From contig NZ_JALPZO010000112.1 in assembly GCF_023507745.1 (NCBI RefSeq), positions 62,001 to 126,000 of the forward strand: 64,000 bases of DNA. Reading direction: 5' to 3'. Each line of letters starts with the position of its first letter. The stretch's first letter is position 1. The notes below the pieces were generated by a model. It was given only the letters and a program-made list of their open reading frames with translations. It was not told the DNA's origin and did not search any database. Positions 16,096-25,929 of this stretch are shown piece by piece. Made by a program: the position numbers and the translations under genes. The DNA comes from Vreelandella olivaria. GTDB lineage: Bacteria; Pseudomonadota; Gammaproteobacteria; Pseudomonadales; Halomonadaceae.

Positions 16096-17136
16096 ATGCA
16101 GAAACTAACTCGCGTAGAGGGAAGCCATGTGAGTGGTATTAGCCCGTGCGATGGTAATAAGGTGGCGCTGGTTCTGGGCAGTGGAGGAGCCAGGGGCTAT
16201 GCCCATATTGGCGTGATTGAAGCGCTGGAAGCGCGTGGCTTTGAAATTATCTCTATCGCCGGATGCTCCATGGGAGCGTTGATTGCTGGTATTTATGCAT
16301 CGGGAAAGCTGCCAGAGTATCGCGACTGGGTGTGTAATCTGGATTACCTGGACGTGCTGAAACTGGTGGATGTGACCTGGAGCCCCATGGGCGCCATGCG
16401 GGCGAATAAAGTGATGAGCAAGCTGGAAGCGCTGGTGGGCGATAGGCTGATTGAAGACCTGCCTATTCCCGTGACCACCGTTGCCACCGATTTGGTGCGT
16501 CAGCGTGAAGTATGGTTTCAAAACGGCCCCCTCTTAAGAGCTATTCGTGCTTCCATTGCGGTGCCCGGTGTCATTACGCCAGTGCATATTGGTGAGCAGG
16601 TGTTGGTGGATGGTGGGCTGCTTAATCCGTTACCCATGATGCCTATTCTCGCTGCCCATGAAGCTGACTTCGTGGTGGCTGTGAACGTAACGGCCCACAG
16701 CCCCCATCCAGTGACACTGGAAGAGTTACTGCCCCGGGAGAATACCTGCGACAATCGCACGGATCAGGAGCGTGAGCGCGATGCCAACATCGGCGGCTGG
16801 ATGAACGACGTTCGCGAGGCAACCAAACGGCTTTGGGATGGGTTAGGTGGCAATAGCGATGAAGGCAGCGAGGAGGAGGAAACCCCAGACGCGCGTGGTA
16901 AGCGCGAGTGGGGCAAACTGGACATCATTCTGGAATCATTTGATATTACCCAGGCGGCGCTGGCCAAGTATAAAATCGCTGGCTACCCGCCTGATGTGTT
17001 GATCGAAATTCCCAAAACCGTATGCAGTACCTATGAGTTTCACCGCGCCAAGGATCTTATTGGCCTGGGTAGGCACCTGGCTGACGAGGCGCTGGAGCGC
17101 AGGATGCCCAGCATTGCCTCGGATGCTGCCGAGTAA
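16096..17136 (+). CDS. Patatin-like phospholipase (RssA/YlbK family)
   Basis: This 346-residue serine hydrolase has a Ser-Asp dyad. LVLGSGGARGYAHIGVIEAL supplies the Gly-rich oxyanion loop, Ser58 is in GCSMGA and Asp172 in VDGGL. It resembles the bacterial patatins of the RssA group, which are thought to act on membrane lipids, but no substrate is established. A highly acidic linker (DEGSEEEETPDARG) follows the catalytic domain, then a C-terminal helical segment. The ATG at 16096 has AGGAAGA upstream, and an in-frame ATG 14 codons earlier lies inside the previous gene. Confidence 0.88.
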   Translation: MQKLTRVEGSHVSGISPCDGNKVALVLGSGGARGYAHIGVIEALEARGFEIISIAGCSMGALIAGIYASGKLPEYRDWVCNLDYLDVLKLVDVTWSPMGAMRANKVMSKLEALVGDRLIEDLPIPVTTVATDLVRQREVWFQNGPLLRAIRASIAVPGVITPVHIGEQVLVDGGLLNPLPMMPILAAHEADFVVAVNVTAHSPHPVTLEELLPRENTCDNRTDQERERDANIGGWMNDVREATKRLWDGLGGNSDEGSEEEETPDARGKREWGKLDIILESFDITQAALAKYKIAGYPPDVLIEIPKTVCSTYEFHRAKDLIGLGRHLADEALERRMPSIASDAAE

Positions 17137-17141
17137 CCTGG

Positions 17142-17717
17142 TTACTGCCCTCGTTTACGCAGCAGAATATAAACCGCCCCGGTGCCGCCATCGATATCGG
17201 TGGCAGAACAAAAGGCCAGCACCCCCGGCCACTCTCTTAACCACGCATTCGTGTGGCTTTTTAAGACGGGGAAATCCGAGGTGGTGCCCCATGCCTTGCC
17301 ATGCACCACCAGAACGCAGCGCAACCCCTGAGCGGCGGCATCACGCAGGAAGCTCTCAAGCTCTGAGCGAGCTTCTTCCAGGGTATAACCATGCAGATCC
17401 AAACCTGCCTGCCATGCTGTCTGGCCGCGCTTTAATTGGCTGAAGGTGCGCCATGGCAGATCGGGAACACTGAATTCCAGATATTCAGAGGGCCGTACGG
17501 CCTCCACGCGCCCATCAGAGGTGCGGCCACTGGTCTGTAGCGCACTACTTTCCACCGCCGCCTGTCGTCGCGCTTGCTGGGCATCGTGATGGGGATGGCG
17601 CTTTGGCTTGCCGGGGTCTGCCTGGTTGGTAGCAATGCGGCGCACACCCGCCGCTTGCAGTGCTTGGCGAAAGGCACTGATATCGTCGTCATCGGGCAGG
17701 TGGCGGCGTCGCGTCAT
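17142..17717 (-). CDS. Smr domain protein (YdaL-like endonuclease candidate)
   Basis: This 191-residue protein has a charged N-terminal half (TRRRHLPDDDD) and a C-terminal Smr (small MutS-related) domain. LDLHGYTLEEARSELESFL, LVVHGKAW and GGTGAVYILLRK are the three Smr signature strands. Smr proteins such as YdaL bind or nick nucleic acid, in the MutS2 context or in ribosome rescue. Which substrate applies here is unknown. The ATG at 17717 is preferred over an in-frame TTG six codons upstream. It converges with the patatin gene, leaving 5 bp between stops. Confidence 0.85.
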   Translation of the reverse strand: MTRRRHLPDDDDISAFRQALQAAGVRRIATNQADPGKPKRHPHHDAQQARRQAAVESSALQTSGRTSDGRVEAVRPSEYLEFSVPDLPWRTFSQLKRGQTAWQAGLDLHGYTLEEARSELESFLRDAAAQGLRCVLVVHGKAWGTTSDFPVLKSHTNAWLREWPGVLAFCSATDIDGGTGAVYILLRKRGQ

Positions 17718-17904
17718 GGTAGGCTCAAATGGCAAAATAAAGGGTCACAGTTAACATGATGAAAAGCGCACAGTATAGCGAGCTGAGCGTTGCTGTGAAC
17801 CGGGCAGCGTCAAAGGTACAATCATTACATATAATCATTGCTCGTTATCAGATAAGTGTAGCCGTAAAGTCGGCCATACCACTATTGTTTAGCCAGGAGT
17901 CGCT

Positions 17905-18864
17905 GTGACCACGCACCTAAATGCTGAAACCTCTCACTCAACGCTTTCCCTGCCAGATACGGTGCTGGTGAGCGATCTTTTGACGCTGCGTGACTACCTG
18001 CGTTGGGTGTCCAGCGAGTTCTATCTGGCGGGGCTGCACTTCGGCCATGGTACTGAATCGCCGTGGGATGAAGCAGTGGCGCTCTGTTTAGGAGCACTGC
18101 ATTTACCCTGGAATATTGATCCAGGTGTACTGGATGCAAGGCTGCTGCCTATCGAGCGTCAGCGTATTATTGGTTTTGCACGGGAGCGTATTACCACCCG
18201 TCGTCCACTACCTTATCTGCTGGGCGAGGCGTTTTTTGCCGGCTATCCCTTTAGCGTCGATGAACGGGTATTGATTCCACGCTCACCGATTGGCGAGCTG
18301 ATTGAAAATGGCTTTGCCGCCTGGTTCCCGGAAGAGCCACCTGCCAGCGTATTGGATTTGTGTACCGGCTCTGGTTGTATCGGCATTGCCACCGCACTGA
18401 TTCTGCCCACCTGCGAAGTCACGCTGGCAGACATAAGTCAGGATGCCTTGGCCGTCGCACGGCAAAATATCACCCGCCACGATGTAGGTGATCGTGTGCG
18501 TGCGCTGGAGTCCGATGTATTCGACGGCCTGCCAGGTCAACGCTTTGATCTGATCGTTTCCAATCCACCCTATGTGGATGCCCGTGATCTGGCCACCATG
18601 CCCGTAGAGTTTCGCCACGAACCTGCGCTTGCATTAGGTGCAGGTAGCGATGGCCTGGATATTGTCCGGCGTATTCTGCGCGAGGCGCGGCAGCATTTAA
18701 CTGATGAGGGCTGGCTGATTGTTGAAGTCGGTAACTCTGACCGCCATGTAGAGGCTGCTTTCCCTGAAGTGCCTTTTATATGGCTTGAATTCGAGCGTGG
18801 CGGCCAGGGTGTTTTTGCCTTGAGCGCCGCTGAACTCGACGCCCATGCGGCGTCTTTTGCGTAA
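17905..18864 (+). CDS. prmB: Ribosomal protein L3 glutamine N5-methyltransferase
   Basis: This 319-residue S-adenosylmethionine-dependent methyltransferase has the N-terminal helical domain of the PrmB/PrmC group, [14 protein letters not shown] as motif I and [11 protein letters not shown] as the NPPY catalytic loop that holds the target glutamine amide. It modifies Gln150 (E. coli numbering) of ribosomal protein L3. The VDARDL variant after NPPY and the location directly before aroC distinguish it from PrmC, which is present separately at 43339. It starts with GTG at 17905 behind CAGGAG, and the stop is 13 bp before aroC. Confidence 0.93.
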   Translation: MTTHLNAETSHSTLSLPDTVLVSDLLTLRDYLRWVSSEFYLAGLHFGHGTESPWDEAVALCLGALHLPWNIDPGVLDARLLPIERQRIIGFARERITTRRPLPYLLGEAFFAGYPFSVDERVLIPRSPIGELIENGFAAWFPEEPPASVLDLCTGSGCIGIATALILPTCEVTLADISQDALAVARQNITRHDVGDRVRALESDVFDGLPGQRFDLIVSNPPYVDARDLATMPVEFRHEPALALGAGSDGLDIVRRILREARQHLTDEGWLIVEVGNSDRHVEAAFPEVPFIWLEFERGGQGVFALSAAELDAHAASFA

Positions 18865-18877
18865 GGAATTAACGCCC

Positions 18878-19969
18878 ATGTCTGGCAATACGTTTGGCAA
18901 ACTATTCACTGTCACCACCTTCGGAGAGAGCCATGGCCCTGCTTTAGGTGCCATTGTGGATGGCTGCCCGCCGGGTATTCCGCTGAGTGAAGACGACCTG
19001 CAAGGCGATCTGGATCGCCGTCGCCCCGGCAGCTCACGCCACACCACTCAGCGCAAAGAGCCCGACCAGGTAAGGATTTTATCGGGAGTGTTTGAAGGTA
19101 AGACCACGGGTACCTCCATTGGCCTGTTAATTGAGAATACGGACCAGCGCTCCAAGGATTACTCAAAAATCAAAGACCAGTTCCGGCCCGCTCACGCTGA
19201 CTACACCTACCATCATAAATATGGTCATCGCGATTATCGTGGGGGCGGTCGCTCCAGTGCCCGTGAAACGGCAGTGCGTGTGGCGGCCGGGGCTATCGCC
19301 AAAAAAGTGCTCGCCACTCAGGGGATACGAATTCGTGGTTACATGAGTCAGCTTGGCCCAATCAAAATCGATTTCAAAAGCTGGGAGTCGGTAGAACAAA
19401 ACGCCTTTTTCTGCCCCGACCCGGCTAAAGTTGCCGAGCTGGAAAGCTATATGGATCAATTGCGCAGGGATCAGGACTCGGTAGGCGCGGAAGTTACCGT
19501 GATTGCAGACGGTGTGCCGGTAGGGTTGGGAGAGCCGGTATTCGATCGTTTGGATGCTGATCTGGCGCACGGACTAATGAGTATCAATGCAGTAAAAGGT
19601 ATTGAGATTGGTGCAGGGTTTGGCTGTATTGCACAGCGTGGCAGCGAACACCGCGATGAGATGACGCCGGAAGGCTTTCTTTCCAATCATGCGGGTGGCG
19701 TGCTGGGTGGTATCTCCAGCGGTCAGCCGATAGTGGCCCGGCTGGCGCTGAAGCCAACATCCAGCATCACCACTCCGGGGCGCTCGATTGATGTACACGG
19801 CCAACCGGTTGAGGTCATTACCAAAGGGCGTCACGACCCCTGTGTAGGCATCCGCGCTACACCAATAGCAGAAGCCATGATGGCAATCACACTACTGGAT
19901 CACTGGCTGCGTCACCGTGGACAAAATGGCGATGTCAGCGTTGATACACCACGTTTGGTTCAGCGATAA
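18878..19969 (+). CDS. aroC: Chorismate synthase
   Basis: This 363-residue enzyme converts 5-enolpyruvylshikimate 3-phosphate to chorismate, the last step of the shikimate pathway, using reduced FMN. Family signatures are visible: [21 protein letters not shown] at the N-terminus, the basic [25 protein letters not shown] in the middle and [17 protein letters not shown] near the C-terminus. The start at 18878 (MSGNTFGK) is the family start, with AAGGAA upstream. It is probably co-transcribed with prmB, a common arrangement in gammaproteobacteria. Confidence 0.97.
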   Translation: MSGNTFGKLFTVTTFGESHGPALGAIVDGCPPGIPLSEDDLQGDLDRRRPGSSRHTTQRKEPDQVRILSGVFEGKTTGTSIGLLIENTDQRSKDYSKIKDQFRPAHADYTYHHKYGHRDYRGGGRSSARETAVRVAAGAIAKKVLATQGIRIRGYMSQLGPIKIDFKSWESVEQNAFFCPDPAKVAELESYMDQLRRDQDSVGAEVTVIADGVPVGLGEPVFDRLDADLAHGLMSINAVKGIEIGAGFGCIAQRGSEHRDEMTPEGFLSNHAGGVLGGISSGQPIVARLALKPTSSITTPGRSIDVHGQPVEVITKGRHDPCVGIRATPIAEAMMAITLLDHWLRHRGQNGDVSVDTPRLVQR

Positions 19970-20029
19970 CGTCGCGGTGAGGTTGACGTAAGGCTGCTAC
20001 ACTCAAGGAAGCTGGTTAAGGAGCCGTCT

Positions 20030-20407
20030 ATGAAAATTAACATTGAGTTTGACCTGACGCCGGATGAGTTTCGGCAATCGCTGGGGCTGCCCGATGTTGA
20101 GGCGTTTCAGCAAAGTCTGCTGGAAAACATTCAGCGCCAAATGGAGTCTGGCGTAGACGGCTATGACCCTATGAGTTTAATGCGCCCCTTTTTGCAGCAA
20201 CCGATGATGCAGCAGGGGCTGTCACAGGGGCTTGCCAACTTTGGCACCTATCAGCAAATGATGCTGGATATGTTGCGCCAGGCAGGCAGCGCCAGCGGGA
20301 GTACTGAAAGCAGCAAAGCAAACAGTAGTAGCACGAAAAGCGCGGCGAGTGAGAGGAGTGCCAAGGCAAAAGCCACCGCTTCCTCGCGCTCCCGGGCAAA
20401 AGGGTAG
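20030..20407 (+). CDS. DUF6489-type small protein of the PHA cluster
   Basis: This 125-residue protein begins MKINIEFDLTPDEFRQSLGL, has a PDVEAFQQSLLENI segment that is characteristic of the family often found beside phasin and PHA genes, and ends in a low-complexity Ser/Ala/Lys tail (TKSAASERSAKAKATASS). The tail resembles those of phasins and could bind granules or DNA. The function is not established. GGAG (in AAGGAG) precedes the ATG. It lies 130 bp upstream of the phasin gene on the same strand, so a role at the PHA granule is inferred from context. Confidence 0.75.
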   Translation: MKINIEFDLTPDEFRQSLGLPDVEAFQQSLLENIQRQMESGVDGYDPMSLMRPFLQQPMMQQGLSQGLANFGTYQQMMLDMLRQAGSASGSTESSKANSSSTKSAASERSAKAKATASSRSRAKG

Positions 20408-20537
20408 CTGGTAAAGGCGCTATCCTTAAGGGTGTTGCAAAGCCCAACGCCAGCGATTACTCTTTTTGCAGTGCAGCAATTTGCGGTGTGATGAGCCACT
20501 CCAGGCTCAAAAGGATCACGAGACAGGAGCAAACAGC

Positions 20538-20948
20538 ATGCAAGATAAAATAATGGATGCCTTCAACGCCCAAACCCGTCAGATGTTTGAGCCAATGCGT
20601 AAAATGAATTCGCTGATGCTCAACAACATGGAAAAGCTGACCCAGTACCAGTTGGAAGCGATGAAACGCTATAGCCAAATGGGAACCGAGCGTATCCGCA
20701 GTGCTACCGAAATCAAAGACGCAGAAAGCCTGCGTGATTTTGGCACCAAGCAAGCGGAAATGATGAATGAGCTGTCCCAGCAAATGCAGGAAGATGCCCG
20801 GGTAATGGGGGAGATGAGCCTGCAGTTTAAATCCGAAATGGAAAAGCTCTTCAGCGAAGCAGGGCAAAAGATGAGCGAGCAAGCGACCTCCGCCGCTAAA
20901 GGTGAGCGGCCCGCTAAAGCTTCCAGCCAATCATCTCGTAAAAGCTAG
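20538..20948 (+). CDS. phaP: Phasin family protein
   Basis: This 136-residue, strongly helical amphipathic protein starts MQDKIMDAFNAQTRQMFEP and has the usual Gln/Glu/Met-rich phasin helices, then a Lys/Ser tail (AKASSQSSRKS). Phasins coat polyhydroxyalkanoate granules and control their number and size. An upstream in-frame ATG exists, but the ATG at 20538 has CAGGAG at the right distance. It lies directly ahead of phaC with about 90 bp between, so the three genes form a storage cluster. The symbol is assigned on family and context, and other phasin paralogues may exist elsewhere in the genome. Confidence 0.82.
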   Translation: MQDKIMDAFNAQTRQMFEPMRKMNSLMLNNMEKLTQYQLEAMKRYSQMGTERIRSATEIKDAESLRDFGTKQAEMMNELSQQMQEDARVMGEMSLQFKSEMEKLFSEAGQKMSEQATSAAKGERPAKASSQSSRKS

Positions 20949-21041
20949 CGGTTGGTAGTGTTCGCGGCGCCTTTGAGGCGCCGCGTTCTTTTGGATGAGT
21001 TGCCTGGGCGAATAATGCCCGGTAGTGAGGGGGGAGTACAT

Positions 21042-22907
21042 ATGCAGCCAGGGTGGAAAATGCCGTCTCAGTGCATGTCCCAGGAAGATATGGAAGCATG
21101 GAAGACGCAGCTTGATGACATCGGTGAACAGTATAAAGGCCTGCTGGAGGATCTACTGTCGCGGATGGCACCCAGCGAAGCTGCCAACTCCGTCTATAGT
21201 GATATGCGCGAAAGCTTTGAAGCCGCTGCGCAGTCGTTAATGAGTAACCCCTGCCTACTGTGGCAAACCCAGTCGCGCTTGATGCAGGACCAGTGGCTAC
21301 TGTGGCAGCAGGGTGTTCGTGCGATAGCGGGAGAGCAGGTGACACCGCTGATTACTCCTGACAAAAATGATCGCCGCTTTAAGGACGAGGCCTGGACGCA
21401 AGACCCGTATTACATGGCGATTATGCAGCAGTACCTGCTGTTTTCGCAGATGGTGGAGGAGCTAATTGACAGTCTGGATGGACTGGACCCCACCCATAAA
21501 CGCAATCTGGCGTTTTATGCGCGTCAATTGGTCAACGCCATGTCGCCTACCAATTTTGTTGCAACTAACCCTGAGGTGATGCGGCGCACGCTGGAAACCC
21601 GCGGACAAAATCTGGTAGACGGTTTAATGCGCTTGCGAGAGGATCTGGCCAATTCTGCAGAAGGCATTAATGTCCGCATGACGGATAGCAGCGCCTTTGG
21701 TGTAGGGGAGAATATTGCCGTTACCCCAGGTGCAGTGGTATATGAAAATGAGCTGATACAGCTTATTCAATATACGCCGACCACAGAAAAAACCTTTAAA
21801 ACGCCGTTATTAATCGTGCCGCCGTGGATTAATAAGTATTACATTCTTGACCTGAGAGAGGATAACTCCCTGGTCAAATGGCTGGTGGGCCAAGGGCACA
21901 CGGTATTTCTTATCTCCTGGCGTAACCCCGGCCCCGAACAGCGGGATATTACCTGGGCGGATTACATGCAGATGGGCCCGATCAGCGCCATGGAAGCGAT
22001 TGAGCAGGCTTGCGGTGAGAAGTCGGTGAATTTTCTGAGCTACTGTGTGGGGGGAACCTTAACAGCGTCTACCGTGGCTTACCTCACCAGCACACGACGC
22101 GGACGTAAAGTGAAGTCCGTTACCTATATGGCGACACTTCAGGATTTTCGCGACCCAGGGGATATTGGTGTTTTCCTTAACGAACGGGTGGTTGAAGGGA
22201 TCGAGCAGACCATGCAGATAAAGGGCTATCTGGATGGCCGTTCAATGGCTTATACCTTTAATCTGTTACGTGAGAATGACCTTTTCTGGTCGTTCTATAT
22301 CAATAATTACCTTAAAGGTGAAGTTCCCGCAGCCTTTGACCTGCTGTATTGGAATACCGATGGCACCAACCTGACCGCAGCAACCCATGCTTGGTACCTG
22401 CGGCATATGTATCTGGAAAACCGTCTGGTGGAGCCTGGTGGCATTGAGCTTGACGGCGTCAAAATAGACCTGCGTAAAATTTCCGCTCCCAGCTACTTTG
22501 TATCGACTAAAGAGGATCATATCGCGAAATGGAACAGCACCTATTATGGTGCGCTGCTGCCCAAAGGACCGGCTACCTTCGTGTTGGGCGGTTCTGGCCA
22601 TATTGCCGGTATTGTCAATCCACCGCAGAAAAACAAGTACGGCTACTGGAGCAATACGGAGTTGCCCGATAGCCATGATGCATGGCTGGAAGGGGCAACC
22701 TTTCAGGAAGGCTCCTGGTGGCCTCACTGGCAGGCATGGGTAACCGAAAATGGCTATGCCAATCCGGAGCCAAAGAAAATGGTGGCAGCACGTCAGCCTG
22801 GAGAGGGTGGTCTCACGGTGATTGAGGATGCGCCAGGGCGCTATGTGAAAACGACCATTCCAGAGGTGCTGGGTGAAATTCCTTCGCTGAATATCAACGC
22901 AAAATAA
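21042..22907 (+). CDS. phaC: Class I poly(3-hydroxyalkanoate) synthase
   Basis: This 621-residue granule-bound enzyme polymerises 3-hydroxyacyl-CoA. The alpha/beta-hydrolase core begins at LIVPPWINKYYILDL. The catalytic triad is Cys335 (SYCVGG), Asp492 (TKEDHIAKW) and His520 (GGSGHIAG), spaced much like Cys319/Asp480/His508 of Cupriavidus necator. The lipase-like box has Ser where most synthases have Gly (usual G-x-C-x-G-G). Several in-frame ATGs exist, and 21042 is chosen because GGGGGGAG lies 5 nt before it. phaA/phaB are not adjacent, so monomer supply genes are elsewhere. A terminator follows. Confidence 0.95.
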   Translation: MQPGWKMPSQCMSQEDMEAWKTQLDDIGEQYKGLLEDLLSRMAPSEAANSVYSDMRESFEAAAQSLMSNPCLLWQTQSRLMQDQWLLWQQGVRAIAGEQVTPLITPDKNDRRFKDEAWTQDPYYMAIMQQYLLFSQMVEELIDSLDGLDPTHKRNLAFYARQLVNAMSPTNFVATNPEVMRRTLETRGQNLVDGLMRLREDLANSAEGINVRMTDSSAFGVGENIAVTPGAVVYENELIQLIQYTPTTEKTFKTPLLIVPPWINKYYILDLREDNSLVKWLVGQGHTVFLISWRNPGPEQRDITWADYMQMGPISAMEAIEQACGEKSVNFLSYCVGGTLTASTVAYLTSTRRGRKVKSVTYMATLQDFRDPGDIGVFLNERVVEGIEQTMQIKGYLDGRSMAYTFNLLRENDLFWSFYINNYLKGEVPAAFDLLYWNTDGTNLTAATHAWYLRHMYLENRLVEPGGIELDGVKIDLRKISAPSYFVSTKEDHIAKWNSTYYGALLPKGPATFVLGGSGHIAGIVNPPQKNKYGYWSNTELPDSHDAWLEGATFQEGSWWPHWQAWVTENGYANPEPKKMVAARQPGEGGLTVIEDAPGRYVKTTIPEVLGEIPSLNINAK

Positions 22908-22933
22908 CCTTTGATGTGCGCTTCGCATCAACA

Positions 22934-22968
22934 AGCCCCGCTTCCTGTTAGGTCGCGGGGGCTATTTT
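22934..22968 (+). terminator. Terminator after phaC
   Basis: AGCCCCGC (22934-22941) pairs with GCGGGGGCT (22955-22963, one bulged G), followed by ATTTTT. Confidence 0.75.
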
Positions 22969-22998
22969 TGAATAGAACAGGCTGTTAACCGTAATGGA

Positions 22999-24456
22999 TT
23001 AACGGCGGCGCGCTAACCCTGGTAGCAGCAACAGTCCAGCAAGTAGCCAGGCAGGCCAACTGCCGGTGCGGGTGAAGGGGGTGAGCCCTTCCATGGCGTA
23101 AAATTCGCCGGTCAGTGAGGTTGTTTCAAATTGTGGTGCGCGATCAACCACTTCCCCTCTTGGATTAATAATTGCTGTAATGCCATTACTGGTAGCGCGA
23201 ACCACATAGCGCCCATTCTCCAGTGCCCGAAGCCGGGCCATTTGCAGATGCTGGTGCGGGCCAATGGAGGCGCCAAACCAGGTGTCGTTAGATACCGTCA
23301 CAATGACACCGCTATCCGCGGCACGACGCGCCACTAACTCCGGGTAAATGATCTCATAGCAAATAGCGTTGCCAATATTGATCCCCGCAGCCTGCATGGG
23401 CGCTTGCTTGGAAGCCCCTTTGGAAAAGCTCGACATAGGTAAATCAAAAAAGTCGATGGCACCCCGCAGAATACTTTCCAGTGGCAGGTATTCTCCAAAC
23501 GGCACCAGGTGCTCTTTCTGGTAACTGCCGGCCACATTGCCAACACCAATAACACTGTTGAAGTAGCGGTTTTGCTCGTCGAGTTGAACAATACCGGTCA
23601 TTAACGCAACTTCAGGTGGAATAGCGGATTGGATCCTTTCCAGTACCGGGCGCGCCTGATATTCGGTCATGGGCAGAGCGGTTTCGGGCCATAAAACAAG
23701 ATCGACATCATCGGCCACGGTCCGGGTTAAGTCGCTGTAGGTATTGGCCGCTATTCGTTGGCCCTCAGGCGTCCATTTCAATAGCTGTGGCAGGTTGCCC
23801 TGGAGCAGCGCAACGCGGGTGGGTTCGCTAACTGGTGTGGTCCATTGGCTTGGGAGGGCAAAAGGGGTCAGCCAGATGACCATGAGTGGTATGACGGCCC
23901 ACCAGCGACGGCGCAGTAGCTCAGCTCCCAAAGTGCCGGTCAGCACCACTAATAGCGAAAGCAGGTAAACGCCACCCACTGGCGCCCAACTGGCGAGGGG
24001 GGAGTCGACATAGCTGGAACCGACCAGTAACCATGGAAACCCGGTAAACAGGTAAGTGCGCAAAACCTCACCCAGTACCCAGGCACCCGAAAACGTAAGT
24101 AGTGCCCAGCGAGGGCCAAAAAAGCGCCGGTAAAGCCACAAGGTTCCTGCATAGAAGAGCGCTAATACCGCCACAAAGAGCGCAGTAAGAAACACCGCCA
24201 GCGGCATGCCAGTATAGCCATAATCATGAATAGAGACGTACACCCAGGAGGTCCCGCTGGCAAACAGCGCGACACCATACAGCCAGCCTTTTAATGCCGC
24301 CTGGGGCGGGCTCAAGGTGTGCAAACCTACGTACATAAGGCCAATGGACACTGGGCCTAACCACCATAATTCAAAGGGAGAGGCGGTTAGCGTTGTAAAG
24401 CCACCGGCTACCAGTGCGGCCAGTAGCTGTAGCGTAAAAGTGGGCATCAACCCCAT
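22999..24456 (-). CDS. lnt: Apolipoprotein N-acyltransferase
   Basis: This 485-residue inner-membrane enzyme adds the third acyl chain to the N-terminal diacylglyceryl-Cys of lipoproteins. The first ~200 residues hold several membrane helices. The periplasmic nitrilase-like domain shows its Glu-Lys-Cys triad: the Glu in WPETALP, the Lys in QKEHLVPFGEYLPLE and the Cys in NAICYEIIYPEL. A final helix and an RRR end complete it. It is the last gene of the miaB-ybeZ-ybeY-corC-lnt block, 36 bp after corC. AGGATA precedes the ATG at 24456. Confidence 0.95.
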   Translation of the reverse strand: MGLMPTFTLQLLAALVAGGFTTLTASPFELWWLGPVSIGLMYVGLHTLSPPQAALKGWLYGVALFASGTSWVYVSIHDYGYTGMPLAVFLTALFVAVLALFYAGTLWLYRRFFGPRWALLTFSGAWVLGEVLRTYLFTGFPWLLVGSSYVDSPLASWAPVGGVYLLSLLVVLTGTLGAELLRRRWWAVIPLMVIWLTPFALPSQWTTPVSEPTRVALLQGNLPQLLKWTPEGQRIAANTYSDLTRTVADDVDLVLWPETALPMTEYQARPVLERIQSAIPPEVALMTGIVQLDEQNRYFNSVIGVGNVAGSYQKEHLVPFGEYLPLESILRGAIDFFDLPMSSFSKGASKQAPMQAAGINIGNAICYEIIYPELVARRAADSGVIVTVSNDTWFGASIGPHQHLQMARLRALENGRYVVRATSNGITAIINPRGEVVDRAPQFETTSLTGEFYAMEGLTPFTRTGSWPAWLLAGLLLLPGLARRR

Positions 24457-24492
24457 GGTGATATCCTATCAAAAGGTGATGTGAACAATTGG

Positions 24493-25377
24493 TTACTCGT
24501 CGGCAGCGCTATCCGTGCCTGAGCTATCATCCCGGTAAGCTTCAAGTAAACGAATTCGGCGATTGTCTGCGTTGAGTACCACAAAACGCCAGCCTCCCAA
24601 GCTGGTGTGCTCGCTGCGACCGGGCAGATGACCAAATTGCTGCATAACCAGGCCGCCAACGGTGTCGAACTCATCATCAGAGAATTCAGTGCCAAAGCGC
24701 TCGTTGAAGTCTTCAATGGGAGTCAGGGCACGAATGGCAAAGTGGCCGTTTTCCAGCGGGCGGATATCCTCCTCTTCATCGGTGTCGTGCTCGTCTTCAA
24801 TATCACCGACAATCTGTTCCAGAATATCCTCAATGGTAATGATGCCTGCGGTTCCGCCGTACTCATCGACCACAATGGCCATGTGGTTATGGGTATCGCG
24901 AAACTCTTTTAACAGACTGTTCAAGCGTTTGGACTCAGGGATGAACATCGCCGGGCGAAGCACATCTTCAAGCTTAAACGCATCGCGGCTCTCCTGGGAT
25001 TGGGAGAGTAGCGGCAGTAAGTCTTTAACCAGCAGAATGCCTTTGACATCATCCAGGTTTTCACCGATGACCGGATAACGCGAGTGGCCTGTTTCCTGAA
25101 TCAATGGCAGATAGTCGCCGCTGGTCTGATCAAGGGTGATCGCCGACACCTGAGAGCGTGGAATTAAGATTTCACGCACCTGCTGATCGCTGATCTCCAG
25201 TGCGCCTTCAATAATCATGATGGCGTCCTGGTCAAGCTTCAGTTTCCCTGCGGTGTGGCGTAAAAACGTCATCAGCTCATCCCGGGAGCTGGGTTCGTCA
25301 TTGTCTCCGGAAAGGGCGCCAAAGATTTTCTCGAGCCAGGATTTTTGATTGGGGTTGCTCGATCGGTCTTCGCTCAT
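24493..25377 (-). CDS. corC: CorC/YbeX transporter-associated CBS-domain protein
   Basis: This 294-residue soluble protein begins MSEDRSSNPNQ and carries two CBS domains (from about residue 60, IIEGALEISDQQVREILIPR; the second contains NHMAIVVDEYGGTAGIITIE) and a C-terminal CorC_HlyC domain (GGLVMQQFGHLP). CorC has been linked to Mg/Co efflux, and in this conserved operon also to ribosome and RNA quality control. The ATG at 25377 is chosen over an in-frame ATG 21 codons upstream because AAGAGA lies before it and the family starts here. Confidence 0.93.
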   Translation of the reverse strand: MSEDRSSNPNQKSWLEKIFGALSGDNDEPSSRDELMTFLRHTAGKLKLDQDAIMIIEGALEISDQQVREILIPRSQVSAITLDQTSGDYLPLIQETGHSRYPVIGENLDDVKGILLVKDLLPLLSQSQESRDAFKLEDVLRPAMFIPESKRLNSLLKEFRDTHNHMAIVVDEYGGTAGIITIEDILEQIVGDIEDEHDTDEEEDIRPLENGHFAIRALTPIEDFNERFGTEFSDDEFDTVGGLVMQQFGHLPGRSEHTSLGGWRFVVLNADNRRIRLLEAYRDDSSGTDSAADE

Positions 25378-25467
25378 TGCGTCAAATCTCTTGGTTACAG
25401 GCAGACAGTTTGTCGTTTTATCACTGACGGGGGGGAACACACCACCCCCAATAGTGGTTATCTGTGC

Positions 25468-25929
25468 TTATACGTGATAAGGGTCAGGAATATTCAGCGT
25501 GGCTAACAGCTCTCGTTCAAGCTGCTCCATCTCTTCTGCTTGCTGCTCTTCAATATGGTCGTAGCCCATTAAATGCAGAATACCGTGAATCACCATATGG
25601 GCGTAATGGTGGCTCAGCGGTTTGTGCTGCTCACTGGCCTCTTGCGCCACAACGGCATGGCAAATAACCAGATCCCCTAACAGCGGCAGGGTAATGCCAG
25701 GCGGATTCTCGAATGGGAAGGAGAGCACATTGGTGGGCTTGTCCTTTCCACGGTAGTCGCGGTTTAGCGCTTTACTTTCGGTTTCATCCACAAAACGGAT
25801 AGTCAGCTCCTGGCGTTCATCGTCGGGATGATAAGAAAACACACAGCTCACCCATTGGGTGAGCTGTTCCATCGAGGGCAGCTGTGGTTCGTTGATCGCA
25901 GCCTGGCGATCAATCACGATACTGTTCAT
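25468..25929 (-). CDS. ybeY: Endoribonuclease YbeY
   Basis: This 153-residue zinc-dependent RNase takes part in 16S rRNA 3' maturation and 70S quality control. The metal-binding motif H-x3-H-x5-H is intact in [11 protein letters not shown]. The ybeY ATG overlaps the ybeZ stop by 4 bp (ATGA), so ybeZ and ybeY are coupled. The gap of about 90 bp to corC contains no terminator with a T tract. Confidence 0.95.
   Translation of the reverse strand: MNSIVIDRQAAINEPQLPSMEQLTQWVSCVFSYHPDDERQELTIRFVDETESKALNRDYRGKDKPTNVLSFPFENPPGITLPLLGDLVICHAVVAQEASEQHKPLSHHYAHMVIHGILHLMGYDHIEEQQAEEMEQLERELLATLNIPDPYHV

Noticed and set aside
22266..22934. 222-codon minus-strand ORF
   Set aside because: It is antisense to the catalytic half of phaC and has no recognisable protein features.
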